DNA of 64,000 bases from Pieris napi. Taxonomy: Eukaryota > Arthropoda > Insecta > Lepidoptera > Pieridae. Both the position numbers and the translations under genes were made by a program. The stretch is from positions 7,874,001 to 7,938,000 of the forward strand of contig NC_062245.1 of NCBI RefSeq assembly GCF_905475465.1, read 5' to 3'. Positions 24,071 through 35,415 of the stretch are shown here, piece after piece. Position 1 is the first letter of the stretch; each line of letters opens with the position of its first letter. The notes beneath the pieces were generated by a model. The model ran no database searches and had not been told where the DNA came from. It was given only the letters and a program-made list of their open reading frames with translations.

Positions 24071-25099
24071 ATAACAAAACAAAAGGTAAAAAAACGAATG
24101 CAATCTCAGGTGATATGATGAAATGATCCGTGACGCTGTTGGGTAATTATTATTAATCCACATAGTAATAACTTATTATACTGATTGTTCTATTCATAAC
24201 TATATGTGCATAGTATGACGTGATAATTACGTTGTCGATCACCTCTGTCGGGTGCAGCCGATGCATTCCATCAAGACTCCACACCCATTATAGCGAATCC
24301 ATAGCACAGGTAATTTCATGATTACTAGTTTCATATTAATGTATATATACCGTGTATTGAAAACGCTCGGTCCACTGAACTGTCTTTGAATAATATAAAG
24401 AAAAAATATATATTATAATAGTATATTAATAATAGTATATTTATAAGGATACTAAATAATCACTAAAGTTTAAAAAAGTCATTCTTATTTTAAAGTTAAA
24501 CTATATTTGTGAATTTTATTTATCGGAAAAATATTTTAATGTAGATCGGTAGTCGTTTTTTGCATGATTTTGTACGAAATAGTAAACTAGCGTTTATAAT
24601 ACTATATTATAAACAAAATGGTTTTCTAATTCGGGTTTTGTATGGCACATAGCGTAAGTTTGTTTCTAACCACCTACTATTAAAAGTACTTTATAAAACC
24701 TAACCTATACTTATTTCGTTTGGGTTCATTACTATGAAATATGTCACATTTTATTGTAATACCTTACTACAATTATGATTGTAATTAAGCCGTACAACAC
24801 AATAGATATAAACAAAACACCGTGCGCCATTTGTCAGTCCGCCCACACACTATCACTTTATAGACGCAATCAGCGCCTGAAGATTGCTTTTCGGTTAACA
24901 ATTACGCTCACTGTGCTCGTATTTTTAATTATGTTCCGAGGTGTATATGGAAGCTATCGAAATTGTGTTGTAATGGCCCAATTGGGTTATTATAAGCAGC
25001 AACCGAAAATGGTACGAATAAAGTGCTAATTTGTCGCTTTGTATTTATCGTAGTATGTTAATATGGCCTATATTAATATAAATATTTTGTAAATTTTTT
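24071..25099. other. No recognisable feature
   Basis: Contains an 84-codon plus frame (24775-25029) with a hydrophobic stretch near residues 38-56. I do not recognise it. The codon pattern gives no support for a gene. Confidence 0.4.
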
Positions 25100-25680
25100 G
25101 ATTATCATGAACATTACTTTTATTTAAAATTAAAAAAAATGTTTTCTATACTTTGTTATATATGGTTGTTTTTGTTAATTTTAGAAGTTTTAGAAAAAAA
25201 ATTAAAAAAAGTTGAATATTTGTTTATAACAACTTTGTAAGTTAATAAACAATAGAAATGTTGATTAAAAAAAAATTTTTTTCTGTTACTTTATAGAGGA
25301 CTGTCAATTATGATTTAAAAAAAAAAAAACATTTTTTAACTAATTATTTAAACAATAGAAAATTAAAAAAATCGATTATAAACAATTAAAAATTGTTATT
25401 AAAGAAAAAAATTTTTTTAAAAAATCATAAAATTTTTAATTTAATAAAGTTGTGTTAAATTTTTTTTTTAAATATTGATTTAATCAATTTGTTTAAAAAA
25501 AATTTATCAACAAATGGCGGGATTTTTTTTTTGCAAATCAATAAATATCTTGTATTAATAAAAAAACGATTATATGATGATTTAAAAACAAAAAAATTTT
25601 TTTTAACAACATTACATGGATTTTTAAGTTTTTGTTTAAGTAAAAAAAATGTTATAAACAAAGTATAAATATTTTTTTAA
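25100..25680. other. Extremely A/T-rich block with long A and T runs
   Basis: About 580 bases made almost only of A and T, with many A or T runs of 7-13, far more extreme than the flanks. TATTTGTTTATAAC (25218-25231) and GTTATAAACAAAGTATAAAT (from 25651) are inverted relatives, hinting at element ends. A 68-codon minus frame (25455-25661) is rich in K, F, N and I, as expected from base composition. No identity assigned. Confidence 0.6.
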
Positions 25681-27242
25681 CTTTTATGGCACGATCTTGT
25701 TAAGTATGTATGTAAGAAAGGCTCTACGAAGCGAAATATTTTTACGACCATTATTTAAACATTTTTTTTCACTTACAATTAAGACGGTCGTTCGAGAAAA
25801 TTTCGTTAGTTAACAATTATTTAACTTGTTGAAAAATTAACTTTAAGTAAAATTTTCAACGGGAATAAATTAATTATAGTGTTCAGAACACACCATAATT
25901 TTTTCAAATTTAAAAAAAAATTTCAATACCTTAAATAAATTAATTAATATGCCGTAGTCGCTTTTGACGCCACGCGCGAATCCTAAAAATGTCACCCGCA
26001 GACCTATTTTCAGCGTTAAATTAAAATGATAAATAATGGAGATAGAGTTCCGGGAGTTAGAATCTTCTTTCAGAATCTTTATTTGAAATTTCTTAAATAT
26101 TAATACTTTATTAAATATTGGCAAAAAACTAAATGCCATTTTTTTTTCATCTTTAATTGTCTATAACTTTTGCAATTTTTTATGTGCTAATACACGCTTT
26201 TAGCACATTTTTCTAGACGTCATTCCGGATCCAATGAGCTATTACACACATAATTTTAAGAGCAGTATCTCTATTTTGTTCCATTTTCAACTTGTCGACT
26301 AGACTACGTCTCTTCAGCTGTATTGCTACAAGGACAGGAAGCATTTTGTCTAACCCTGAACTTGTACGACCGTGATTAGATACGACAAAAATCCACCGTG
26401 ACCTGTCAACATCTGGGTAATCAATCCCGTTGGTTTTATTACTTTAATTATCCAAAAGGCCGAAACAACATTTGGAAGGAATAACTTAGTTATTAGGTAT
26501 AAGGCGTTACAAATAAATAAAAATTACTAAGGGAGCGTGACTATTTTTACATATTGGAATAATTGTTTAAAGAGTTAAGCAATTATTAGTAAATATAATG
26601 TCGCGATTTCCTCCTTTTTTTAGTCCTTAAATATAAAAAATAAGTTAAATTAATCACTATTGCCACAATTCTAGCGTTCTTTGAATGAAAAAATTAGGTA
26701 AAAAAATTCTAAGATTGCAGGTAACTATGGGGCTTGACTATTTCATAATTCTTGACGATAAATTATATTTAAAATGTTGAAAAGTTAAATACATCTAAAC
26801 AGACATGATTTATATTTTGTTCCAGATATTGTTGAGAGGCAATTAATATTCACAAACTACGCCCGAAGAAATTCCTCAGTCACGGTATGTTTTCATTGGT
26901 TTTTAAATGATTAACTATTTAGCTGTAATTGCGTAAATTTTTGTGAGATTTAGATTTTAGTTCAGGCCAATCGTAATTATTTGTATACTTTCAGTTTCAA
27001 CTTAGGTCTGGGCCTCAGAATTAACAAATAAGACAAAGTTTAGAATGAAATGAAATTATAATTGAAAATACAGCTTTTAACGGCAAGAGAAATGGGAATC
27101 GGGAATCTGTGCCCTGTCTATCAGTTTAAAACTGAATGATTTAAACTTTTTAAGGTTTTTTTTGACGCGCACAATTATATTAATGTTCTTCTAAACCAAC
27201 ACGATTAGGGATATATATTACGAAGCAATTTTAAGGGGCTAG
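25681..27242. other. No recognisable feature
   Basis: AT-rich. Only a short SINE-2-like 3' fragment (TTAGGTCTGGGCCTCAGAAT, about 27002-27021) is visible. Confidence 0.4.
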
Positions 27243-27323
27243 CTCGCGAGCCTTCTGGCAGTGAGTGATTGTCTATAGGTTGCAGTATCACTTACATTAC
27301 GTGCCTTGCCGGTTCGTTGGCCC
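27243..27323 (-). repeat. Lepidopteran interspersed repeat, decayed copy
   Basis: CTCGCGAGCCTTCTGGCAGT, TTGCAGTATCACTTACATTA and TTGCCGGTTCGTTGGCCC follow the reverse order of the family copy at 739-851. Confidence 0.5.
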
Positions 27324-27787
27324 ACAGTGCAAGACATACGTAAACAATCTATAAAAAAAAGAAATCGTTAAAATATAAAAAATACAGTTAATAGGTGAAT
27401 GAAGTATGTCTCTCTTCAACTTGGCAATACGCCATACGACATAACTGCACTCATACAATGAATGGAAAGTAAAAAGGTCAAATTTTAAAATGGGGTTTTC
27501 GTCTGAATTCTTTTAAAGTAGGCAGTAATTTTGAGCTTGATTTGTTATACGTATATCTATGTAAGGAAGTTAACACTGGCTACTTAAATATTGTTGTTCG
27601 ATTCGTTAGTATCGTTAATGATCTAATGTAATATTCCATTTGTTATCTTAAAAGAGATTTATCAGAAGATAATAATCCTAGATAATAGTTACTTTATTAT
27701 CTTATTTTATATTTGAATATAAAATTAAAATATACGTGCGATTAAGAACATATATATATTATATGAAGTGGCTCTACCACCTATTAC

Positions 27788-28012
27788 GTCTGCGCCTCAG
27801 ATTTCTGTATCTGTTCAGTTATAATTTGTTTTTGGGAATAGGCAAGTATGATCAGCCTTTTGTGCTTGACACAAGTCGTCGACTTTTTGCGCCTAACGCA
27901 TGCCGTTTCCTTCACCGTACTAGTGTTCAATGCGATAGACAAAATTCAGTTATTCACAGCCGAGGTTTGAACCTATGACCTCAGGCATGAGAAACTCTGA
28001 AACCAGCTGCGC
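27788..28012 (-). repeat. SINE-2, near full length
   Basis: From the 3' end inward: GCGCCTCAGATTTCTGTATC, GGCAAGTATGATCAGCCTTT, CTTGACACAAGTCGTCGACT, TTTCCTTCACCGTAC. It ends in the head ATAGGTTCAAACCTCGGCTG (minus strand), where the box B-like sequence sits. The overlapping 80-codon frame is incidental. Confidence 0.8.
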
Positions 28013-28098
28013 AAGGATGACATGTTATATACGTTAAATTGACGCCAAACGAGAATCTTGATTCCGACAAATATATTTTCAGTATAGTTAAAGTTAAG

Positions 28099-28150
28099 AA
28101 TGAATGTTTTCGTCTATGTTACTGGTGTAACATAGACGAAAACATTCATT
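28099..28150. repeat. Perfect hairpin: 23-bp arms, 6-base loop
   Basis: The left arm 28099-28121 (AATGAATGTTTTCGTC...) and the right arm 28128-28150 are exact reverse complements around CTGGTG. There is no mismatch and no extension. The origin is unknown. Confidence 0.95.
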
Positions 28151-28474
28151 GTAAGTGAAGATGAAGGGTAAGTGAAGAATGATTTAACAATCCAAATCAA
28201 TCAATATTAACGTAACACACATAGCTTACTAAAATTGCTGTAAGATAAGACAAAATATAATATTGGAATGACAAATCTAGTATCATAACAAGTGGTGGCA
28301 TCGCGTTCATATTTCGCATATCTATAATACATCAGATTGTATATGTAAATTAAAATGATTGAAGTAAAGTGATGGGATTAAGGGAATGTCTCGCGCACTA
28401 CAGGCAGAGATTACTGATTACGTGCCTGGGATCAAACAACAATCGTTTCCTAATATTTACCAGCGAAAGTGCCT

Positions 28475-28585
28475 ATCAGAAACTCTGTCCAGATCGCTGT
28501 GATATATTGCTCACGTTTCAAGACAAATTATGCTACGGTTATAGCATTTATCAAATGATTGCTTTTCGTGTGAATTACGAAAAGT
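28475..28585 (+). repeat. Two-copy dispersed repeat, copy 1
   Basis: CAGATCGCTGTGATATATTG and the following ~90 bases align with 29650-29765 (GATCGCTGTGAGATATTGCT), in the same orientation about 1.2 kb apart. Unassigned. Confidence 0.5.
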
Positions 28586-28610
28586 AAGCATTCGTAACTG
28601 GTAACGTTAC

Positions 28611-28830
28611 TTATTGGGATTGGAGCAGTGTCAGCCAAGTGGCTTGAGCGCCCCTCAACCCTGAGGTCGTGTGTTCGAATGACGGCATAAATGGTTTTTT
28701 TTCTATGTGGGCAATTAACACGTGTTCGTACGGTGGAGCAAAACCGGCATGCCTTACATCTTAAGATGGGCATGTCTGAAGACATACTGACTGATCTGAA
28801 CAGACTGATCACCTATATGTCTATTACGAA
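28611..28830 (+). repeat. SINE-2, plus-strand copy
   Basis: The head GGAGCAGTGTCAGCCAAGTG includes a box A-like GTGGCTTGAGC. Box B-like GTGTTCGAATGAC follows. The body reads TTCTATGTGGGCAATTAACA, CGTTCGTACGGTGG-type sequence, AAAACCGGCATGCCTTACAT and CTGATCACCTATATG. This is the same family as 27788-28012 in the opposite orientation. Confidence 0.75.
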
Positions 28831-29288
28831 ACAAATACAGTGTGCGTTCCGGACTTAAAAATTGGACTGTTTTCTTTACATCTAAATACAAGAAACATTT
28901 TAAAATTTAGAAGTGTGCAAGGCCAGTTCAAAACAGCCAGTGTGTTAAGAGTTTTTTTAAACAAATCATAGTGGTAGTAAGTAATACGAGCACACAAACA
29001 AAAGTAACGTTCATTTAAATTTAGATGCTTACGCATAGAAAATCCTGTAATGTTCAAAAGAGTTTGTATTATAACCTGCGTAGTTGCATCTACGGACGTC
29101 GAATGATACGTATTCACCCTTATCATCGCTATTTCCATCGTTCCACAACTGAGCGTTTATAGAAAATTACGAGTTGCGTTGAAGGAACTGCCTATTGCAG
29201 TATTTCCGAACGTATTAGATTTTCAAGAAAACAGCATACCGGTACGAGCATGCCCTCAATTGGTAAGCCTCCAACCTACTTGCCCTGT

Positions 29289-29525
29289 TTAACACACTCA
29301 AAAAAGTTAAAGTGGAAATGGGCCGGTCACATTGCCCGCGTTTATGATGACAGATGGGTCAACAATACCCTTTCTTGGAGTGGTCTAGTGGGAAGAAAAA
29401 AGAGAGGAAGCCCACTAGAAACCTGGGAAGATGAAATAAAATAGCGGGGTAAGATTGGAAAATAGTACCAAAATGAGAGACAAATGGAAGAATTTGAAAA
29501 AGGCCTTTGATTCCGCCGCAGGTCT
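29289..29525 (+). pseudogene. RTE-clade LINE RT C-terminal remnant
   Basis: KKLKWKWAGHIARVYDDRWV followed by LVGRKKRGSPLETWEDEIK is the hallmark C-terminal block of RTE-type endonuclease/RT proteins ((K/Q)W.WAGH.AR..D.RW ... R.RGRP...W.D.I). The open frame stops at 29442-29444. The last block (RDKWKNLKKAF) continues in a shifted frame to about 29510. The 5' part of the element is absent. It lies between the two copies of the 28475/29650 repeat. Confidence 0.8.
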
Positions 29526-29649
29526 TTTCTAATTAATTATAATCACATAATTGTATGTTATCCTTATACAAATACTCAAATATATGCTATTTTTATATTT
29601 TTTTTATTGATATAAACAAGGCAATACTCAATATTTATTAGGAAAGGAA

Positions 29650-29765
29650 TCAAGAAACTATCTCTGTCCCGATCGCTGTGAGATATTGCTCACGAAGCTA
29701 GAAAAATTGTTGTACTTTTATTTTTCTATCAAATGTATCCCAAGAGTTGTACGAAAATAAGTTGA
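29650..29765 (+). repeat. Two-copy dispersed repeat, copy 2
   Basis: See 28475-28585. It shares GATCGCTGTGA.ATATTGCTCACG and TCTATCAAATG-type sequence with several indels. Confidence 0.5.
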
Positions 29766-29931
29766 GTAGCGAGGCTTAATTTGATGGCACAGCGCCATTT
29801 TTTAGGCTGATCTTTCTAACAAAGAATTAACATAATATAACATATTTTAATACGTTCATTCAGTTTCAGTAAATAACATTAAGATATACATCCAACAGTT
29901 ACTTAGGTATTTAGTTTTATATTTTAACTTT

Positions 29932-30124
29932 TATAGGTCTGGGCCTCAGATATATGTATCTGTTTTATGATTATTTGTCAATTTAATATGCGTCCTTCAT
30001 CGTTTGAGTGAATGTTAAATGCGAATGTTAAATACATCGAAAGAAGTCTATTGGTGCACAGCCAGAAATCGAACCTACGACCTCAGGGATGAGAGTTGCA
30101 CCCGCACTAGGCCAATACTGCTCT
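29932..30124 (-). repeat. SINE-2, internally shortened
   Basis: TAGGTCTGGGCCTCAGATAT at the 3' end, then TTAAATACATCGAAAGAAGT, GGTGCACAGCCAGAAATCGA, ACCTACGACCTCAGGGATGA and a head ending GGCCAATACTGCTC. The middle of the body is deleted. Confidence 0.82.
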
Positions 30125-30632
30125 AAGTGCCGTTAGAGATTCTGTAAACAACTCGGATTAGGTACAGCTGTATGTCAGTAACAGAAAAACAATACTTCAA
30201 GTAATGATAATTCATTTCTCAATATTTCATAGACACAACTCATTTTACTTAAAATATTAAAGAAATACTTATTTTTATACGCGACATGTCAAAATAATTG
30301 GGTTAAAATCAGTGTGAGCTAATCGACTCTAATAACAGATGTTTTCAATCAAGAGACTCATCTTGTGACGTGTGTGTCGTAAAACAAAGGAATGCTCAAA
30401 TTGCCTCCAAGCAAGTTGTATGGACGGTAAACATTGTATTTTGTTTCCAGTTTTATGATAAGCAAAGCGACGTTAATGTGTTAGCGGCGCTTAAAGATGG
30501 GTCACGGTTTTATTGCAATTTCATTACTGCCACAGTTTAAAATAGTCAGTTTGTTAAAATAATTTAAGGATATTAAATTAATAAAAGGCCAACAAAATTG
30601 GTAATTTATACTGTATGTATTCATACTGTTAA

Positions 30633-30840
30633 AGATCTCGCAAGTTTGTAGGCTTTTAAAAATTGGTCAGGAAATATCTTGTTCCATATAATGATGGACC
30701 TCTAACAAGTTTATTTTGGCGAAATACAGTCTCATTAGTAGAGATAAAGACAATTTAATTGTCTTTTGCTAGAGGGCTCGGAAGTTTGTTGCTGGCCTTT
30801 TAAGAATCAGTTCGGAAATATTTTGGTCGGTTTGACAGTC
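30633..30840 (+). repeat. Interspersed repeat, two decayed partial copies
   Basis: CTCGCAAGTTTGTAGGCTTT (30636 on) and CTCGGAAGTTTGTTGCTGGC (30777 on) both continue with a TT.GGAAATAT block. This matches the family's GTTGCCGGCC...GTTCGGAAATA order. Confidence 0.45.
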
Positions 30841-32004
30841 AGATCTCTTAGTTCCTTTTTTTTGGCACTCTAACAATATACATACTAAAATATATCTATG
30901 TAAAAAAACAAATATTTAAAGGAGATATATTTTATACATATTTTTTTCCCAAATAAAGACTTGTTTCAATAGAAGTATCTATTTATATATTTTTGTTTCA
31001 ATGTTTCGAGCTACTCCTTTTGCGGCATTTACAAACTATATACCAGTTAGATATACCAGATACAGTCCACTAATAATCGTACAATTTTGTTCTGGAACCA
31101 TCGCAATACAGTTTTCATTTACCCTTATAAATGAGGCGCGTCATTCCTTTCTAGAACAATACCTGTACAATTCCTTCGACCGGCAGTTCCTATAGTTAAT
31201 AGTCAGAGACTGTATTTCATTCTACCCTCTCGCCACCCTCGGCTCCAGTAACCTATATACAATTCTTTGTGACCGCAACATTCGCACAATTTATGAGTTA
31301 TAATTTTGATTCACAATATATTGTGGCGATGAAAATATAATTTCTATTTCGGATTTTATGAGTCACAACTCGGAATTGCCGTATTTTTTTGTGGAACCTT
31401 GAGCGAACGGTTCGTTAGATGACCTACTGAACTGTAGTCTTTATAATTTATTTTTTCTACATTATAGTGAATTATATTTAAAAAATCATACATGTTGCAT
31501 CGTGGACTTAGTCGATAGTGTATTGTTAAGCTTAATACAAAACTTAAGAAAAAAATAAGAATAACTACCACACAATTAAATTATTAATTTAATTATATGC
31601 ATCCTTTTTATAGGTAGTGTATTATTATTATTGTTTATAGGTAGGAAAAAAATATAATGAGTTTCCTAAAATAAGAGAAGCACCCACTTTTGGTCGAGCC
31701 AAGTAGTTTCACATATTTCACTCTGCTTTGTGTGTACAGAGTCATTGTGTCTAAGTCATGTTTACGAACGAGGAATCTTTAATAGTTGACTTTAAAAAGT
31801 AAAAAATCCTACCGATAAAAGTACATCAATGTATCAAACAATCACACAAGACTTTACATATAAATTACGGGATTACTATACATACCTAAGATTTTAGAAA
31901 GATTCATAATCAAGTCATTTTAAATTCATGTAAATTAATTTTGCGGTTGCGTTTACTATAACCCTTCATCTAAGGTAATATAGTTAACGCATGTTAGTAT
32001 TATT
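30841..32004. other. No recognisable feature
   Basis: AT-rich, no supported element. Confidence 0.4.
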
Positions 32005-32240
32005 TCAAAACGTCCATTCGTTGCCACCTTCAATATTTCGGCTTCAAATCAAGCTGTCTTCAAATATAAATCGGTCTATAGCTTCTCTTCGTGCTGCTGT
32101 TATGGAGAGACCAGTGATAATCGTGACTTGGTCACACCAGCTGGTTGCGATCTGCCCCGCGGCCTTTTGACTTTCACCTTGCCCACGACAACCAGCTTGT
32201 CCAGGTTATCTGGTTCGCGACGGTCGGTATGACAAATATA
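32005..32240 (-). pseudogene. Non-LTR retrotransposon RT C-terminal remnant
   Basis: The minus strand reads LDKLVVVGKVKVKRPRGR, then a decayed P..W.DQV equivalent (VTKSRLSLVS), then a broken AA.R.AIDR..W segment. This is the same class as 16800-17065 but a different copy. A stop follows LSLVSP, and the remaining residues need frame changes. Dead and 5'-truncated. Confidence 0.68.
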
Positions 32241-33732
32241 ACCCCTTAAGTGCTGCTATGAAATTATAGATTCAATTCGGAAATTGTGAGTAATTCTAGT
32301 AGCTAGTTGCTATCCATGAACCCCGACTGCGCGCGCAACAATGTTTTTTTCGATATGCGCCAATTAATACTTAATGATATGGTGAGGGAAAACATCGTAA
32401 GGAAAACGTCTAAGATACAAAAATTAATGGCGTGTGTTCGGTACAGATGGCTGATCTCCTACTGGCCTATAAAAATTGATAAAAAATATACATAAAGTTT
32501 TGTGCAGACTAAGTTGATCTTAGCTAGTTTATTATTAACGAAAAATACTTAGTTTTTTCAAATATTGTAGTTTTGATTATAGACCCAATTAATAGACAAA
32601 CAAGATAATAAATTGTCTATACGTAAGATAGTATTGTCTTTGATTAACATAACCTTTACACATTTAAAGAAAAACGCTTTTACCGGATTAAAGTTATGTA
32701 TTATTATAAATTTACAATTATTTGACATAATTTTAAATTTATCCGACGTTTCGCGTGCTTTACAGCGTGCGTGGTCACGGTGACTGAAGACAAAAGATGT
32801 TGAATGTCAAAAAGTATCACAGCTGCAGAGAAAGTTGCATTATCTGTATTTATTTCCCCGGAGTTGGTATCGACTAAAATATGGAGGGTTTTGGCAAAAA
32901 TAGCTCACGGTGTCCTCTATTTCTAAATATACGTAAGATAAATAAAATAATTTTTCATACAGTTGTCATTAATTATTTAACAATGTTATATAATGTTTCA
33001 TTCGTTATATTACAGTATAACCCAAAGGCTAAAATTATTCAAGAGGTTAACAAAATGCAAACAATAGTCGGCAATGGGAGATCAGACGTGTAAACATACA
33101 ATATCGCCAGCATAAGGTGTGGTCCGCATTACAGGGTTTTTTATAGTTTAAACAAAAAAATAATAATAAGCATGCATAAATAAGAAACGCTTTTCACTAA
33201 AATGTTGTACCTAATCAGAATAACTTTCAACACCACGAATTGTAGTTAATTTATAATAAAATTATAATCACAAATTTAGTAGCATATTGCTTCGGTAATT
33301 CGGGGCAATTCCGCAATGTTCTGTAATGATGAACATCGAGATGATTCTATTAAGGATTATTTGGCATTATTATTTTCATATATGGAACTTAAAGCGGACG
33401 TCGAGGCGAAAAGACTAACGTAGTGAGAAAATTCACAACGGTTTTGTCGTTAAGGTAAGTTGTTTGATAGTTCATATAAAGCAATAGTTATGAACTTCAT
33501 TGTTAATAGTGGGTAATAATAATAATGCCTACGCAGTGCGGCCGGAACCTTACGTCGGCAGCCGCTGGCCTCTTGACAATCATAATAATGTAATGCGCGA
33601 AACTGAATGTATTCATGTTGGGCTCGGAATAATGTACGCTCTGAATACGAAATACGATTCTATTGTCAATGTTTACTGTGTTTCATTGAAATGTCAAATA
33701 GATCGATAATATTTATATTATTTTAGTGTTTA
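32241..33732. other. No recognisable feature
   Basis: AT-rich, with 62-70-codon frames (32307, 32881 and 33500) that show no known motif. Confidence 0.4.
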
Positions 33733-34103
33733 CTAGCTGGCCTGGCGAACATCGTACCGCCTAACAGTCGATTCTTTATTTTTTTTAATACATATTCTGC
33801 TACTCGTACATTATGTCAAAAAATAAAAATTTACCTTCCCGGAACCCCTCCACTAACACTTGAACTTTATGATATGGAATTAAAGTTCAAATTGCCTTTT
33901 AAGTAATATAACGAATATTTTGTATGGGAATATAGAAAAGTGTTGTTTTAAACCTTTTAACCCAATTTTTTTAAGTTTTCTCTCCGTAAGAACCATCCTC
34001 GTACTTCAAGGAATATTATAAAAAAAAATCAGACAAATCGGTCAAGCCGTTTTCATGTTATGTCGTGACAACGGAAAATGGGTTTCATTTTTATATATAT
34101 AGA
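33733..34103 (-). mobile_element. Non-autonomous Helitron, 371 bp
   Basis: In minus orientation it starts A|TCTATATATATAAAAATG and ends GTTCGCCAGGCCAGCTAG|T. GAAAACGGCTTGACCGATTT near the 5' end is a usual Helitron subterminal motif. It is nearly identical to 50704-51130 apart from a ~53-base segment present only there. Non-coding. Confidence 0.88.
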
Positions 34104-35032
34104 TTATCCTTATCTGCACACCGCATAGAAGTTAAATTAAAATTGCTCGGCGTAAAAATATTTTTTAAAAACAAGTTTTTTCCCACGCAATTTACTACAA
34201 CAAAACATGTTTGGCGCCAAATAGCACCTACATCTGCGTGAAATGCGAATGCGCGGTGCGCGCGCAAAGTAATCGCCGGCATAGATAAGTAAGCATGTTA
34301 TAGAGATGGCGCGCGTTTACAAAATGGCGGAACATTATTCTGTTGGAGAAATAATATTCGGTTTTTAATTTCGCTATTGATTAAAATTTGTAAATATACA
34401 TTTACATTACATTGATAGTTATTGTAATTAACTTAAAAATAGCTGACAGCGCCTGTGATTTCATACTCGTCTTAGAGATAAAATAAATTCATTATTCAGT
34501 AATGTATAACATAATTTGAATTTGGAAGGACTAATGCAAACTCTAATAACTAAATAAAAGTTTGAAAGTGCAAAGTTGTATTGCTCACGGTAGTATGAGA
34601 AAAGGTTAAACAAATTAATTAGATAGTAAAGATCTATAAAAGTGGAGGCCACAAGCAAATAGAATGAACTTAGATTAAAAATAAAAACAAACTTCCCAGA
34701 TTAAATGTCCTCAGCTTTTAAACACGCTTATGGTTAAAAGCTCGTTTACGTAAGTTCCGATTTAAAAAGTTTTTAAATCTGAACCTTTCAAAATGTGTTT
34801 TGAAACGGGAAATAATATTTGTAAGAAAAATAATCGTTTATTATTTTATTGCCTTCTTACTATTACGCTATTATTAATAATGTTAGAACAAGTTGCTAAA
34901 ACCTATTTTAAACATTAGATGACAAAATATATATTTAATTTATTTAGTTATAGTTGTAGATACCAAATATATTTAAGGTTGTTGTCTATCATGCCTTTTA
35001 TTACGTCCAGTACCAAGGGCGCAATAAACTTT
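34104..35032. other. No recognisable feature
   Basis: Mostly AT-rich. A GC-richer patch at 34180-34330 contains a 20-codon frame (34306-34368). No evidence makes it a gene. Confidence 0.4.
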
Positions 35033-35195
35033 TAGGTCTGAGCCTCAGATTTCTGTATCTGTTTCTTGATAATTTCTAACAGGCAAGTAGGTGATCAACC
35101 TTTTGTGTCTGATGGTACGCCAGTTTCCTTCACCATACAAGCGAGTGTTAGTGTACAGACGGCACAAGAGCCATAAGGCCAACATTACTCATTAC
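35033..35195 (-). repeat. SINE-2, decayed head
   Basis: TAGGTCTGAGCCTCAGATTT, TGTATCTGTTTCTTGATAAT, AGGCAAGTAGGTGATCAACC, CAGTTTCCTTCACCATACAA, then a poorly kept head ending GGCCAACATTACTC. Confidence 0.75.
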
Positions 35196-35349
35196 GCGTT
35201 CTATTACTGTATACTATTAATTTCTTATAAGTAGGTTTGCAGGTGTATCGTTTACACAACAATTTTATTTTACGTCTTATCTCTGATTTCACTTATAATA
35301 ATTTTTATACAATTACACATTGAAATATAAATTGTTTATTAGTAATCAT

Positions 35350-35415
35350 AACAATCAAATATACAGTATTTACAATTTTCTTTACCTGCATATTAATAAT
35401 AAAAATTAATAAAAA
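35350..35415 (-). mobile_element. Jockey-type LINE 3' UTR fragment
   Basis: ACAGTATTTACAATTTTCTT and ACCTGCATATTAATAATAAA match the 3' UTR part of the LINE remnant at 53430-53645. Confidence 0.45.

Noticed and set aside
24775..25029. 84-codon frame with a hydrophobic stretch
   Set aside because: No recognisable motif, no splice or promoter context, and frames of this length occur by chance here.
25455..25661. 68-codon minus frame in the A/T block
   Set aside because: Its K/F/N/I-rich composition is what base composition alone would give. No homology recognised.
34306..34368. 20-codon frame (MARVYKMAEHYSVGEIIFGF) in a GC-richer patch, possible first exon
   Set aside because: No splice donor at its end, no recognisable signal, and too short to support.
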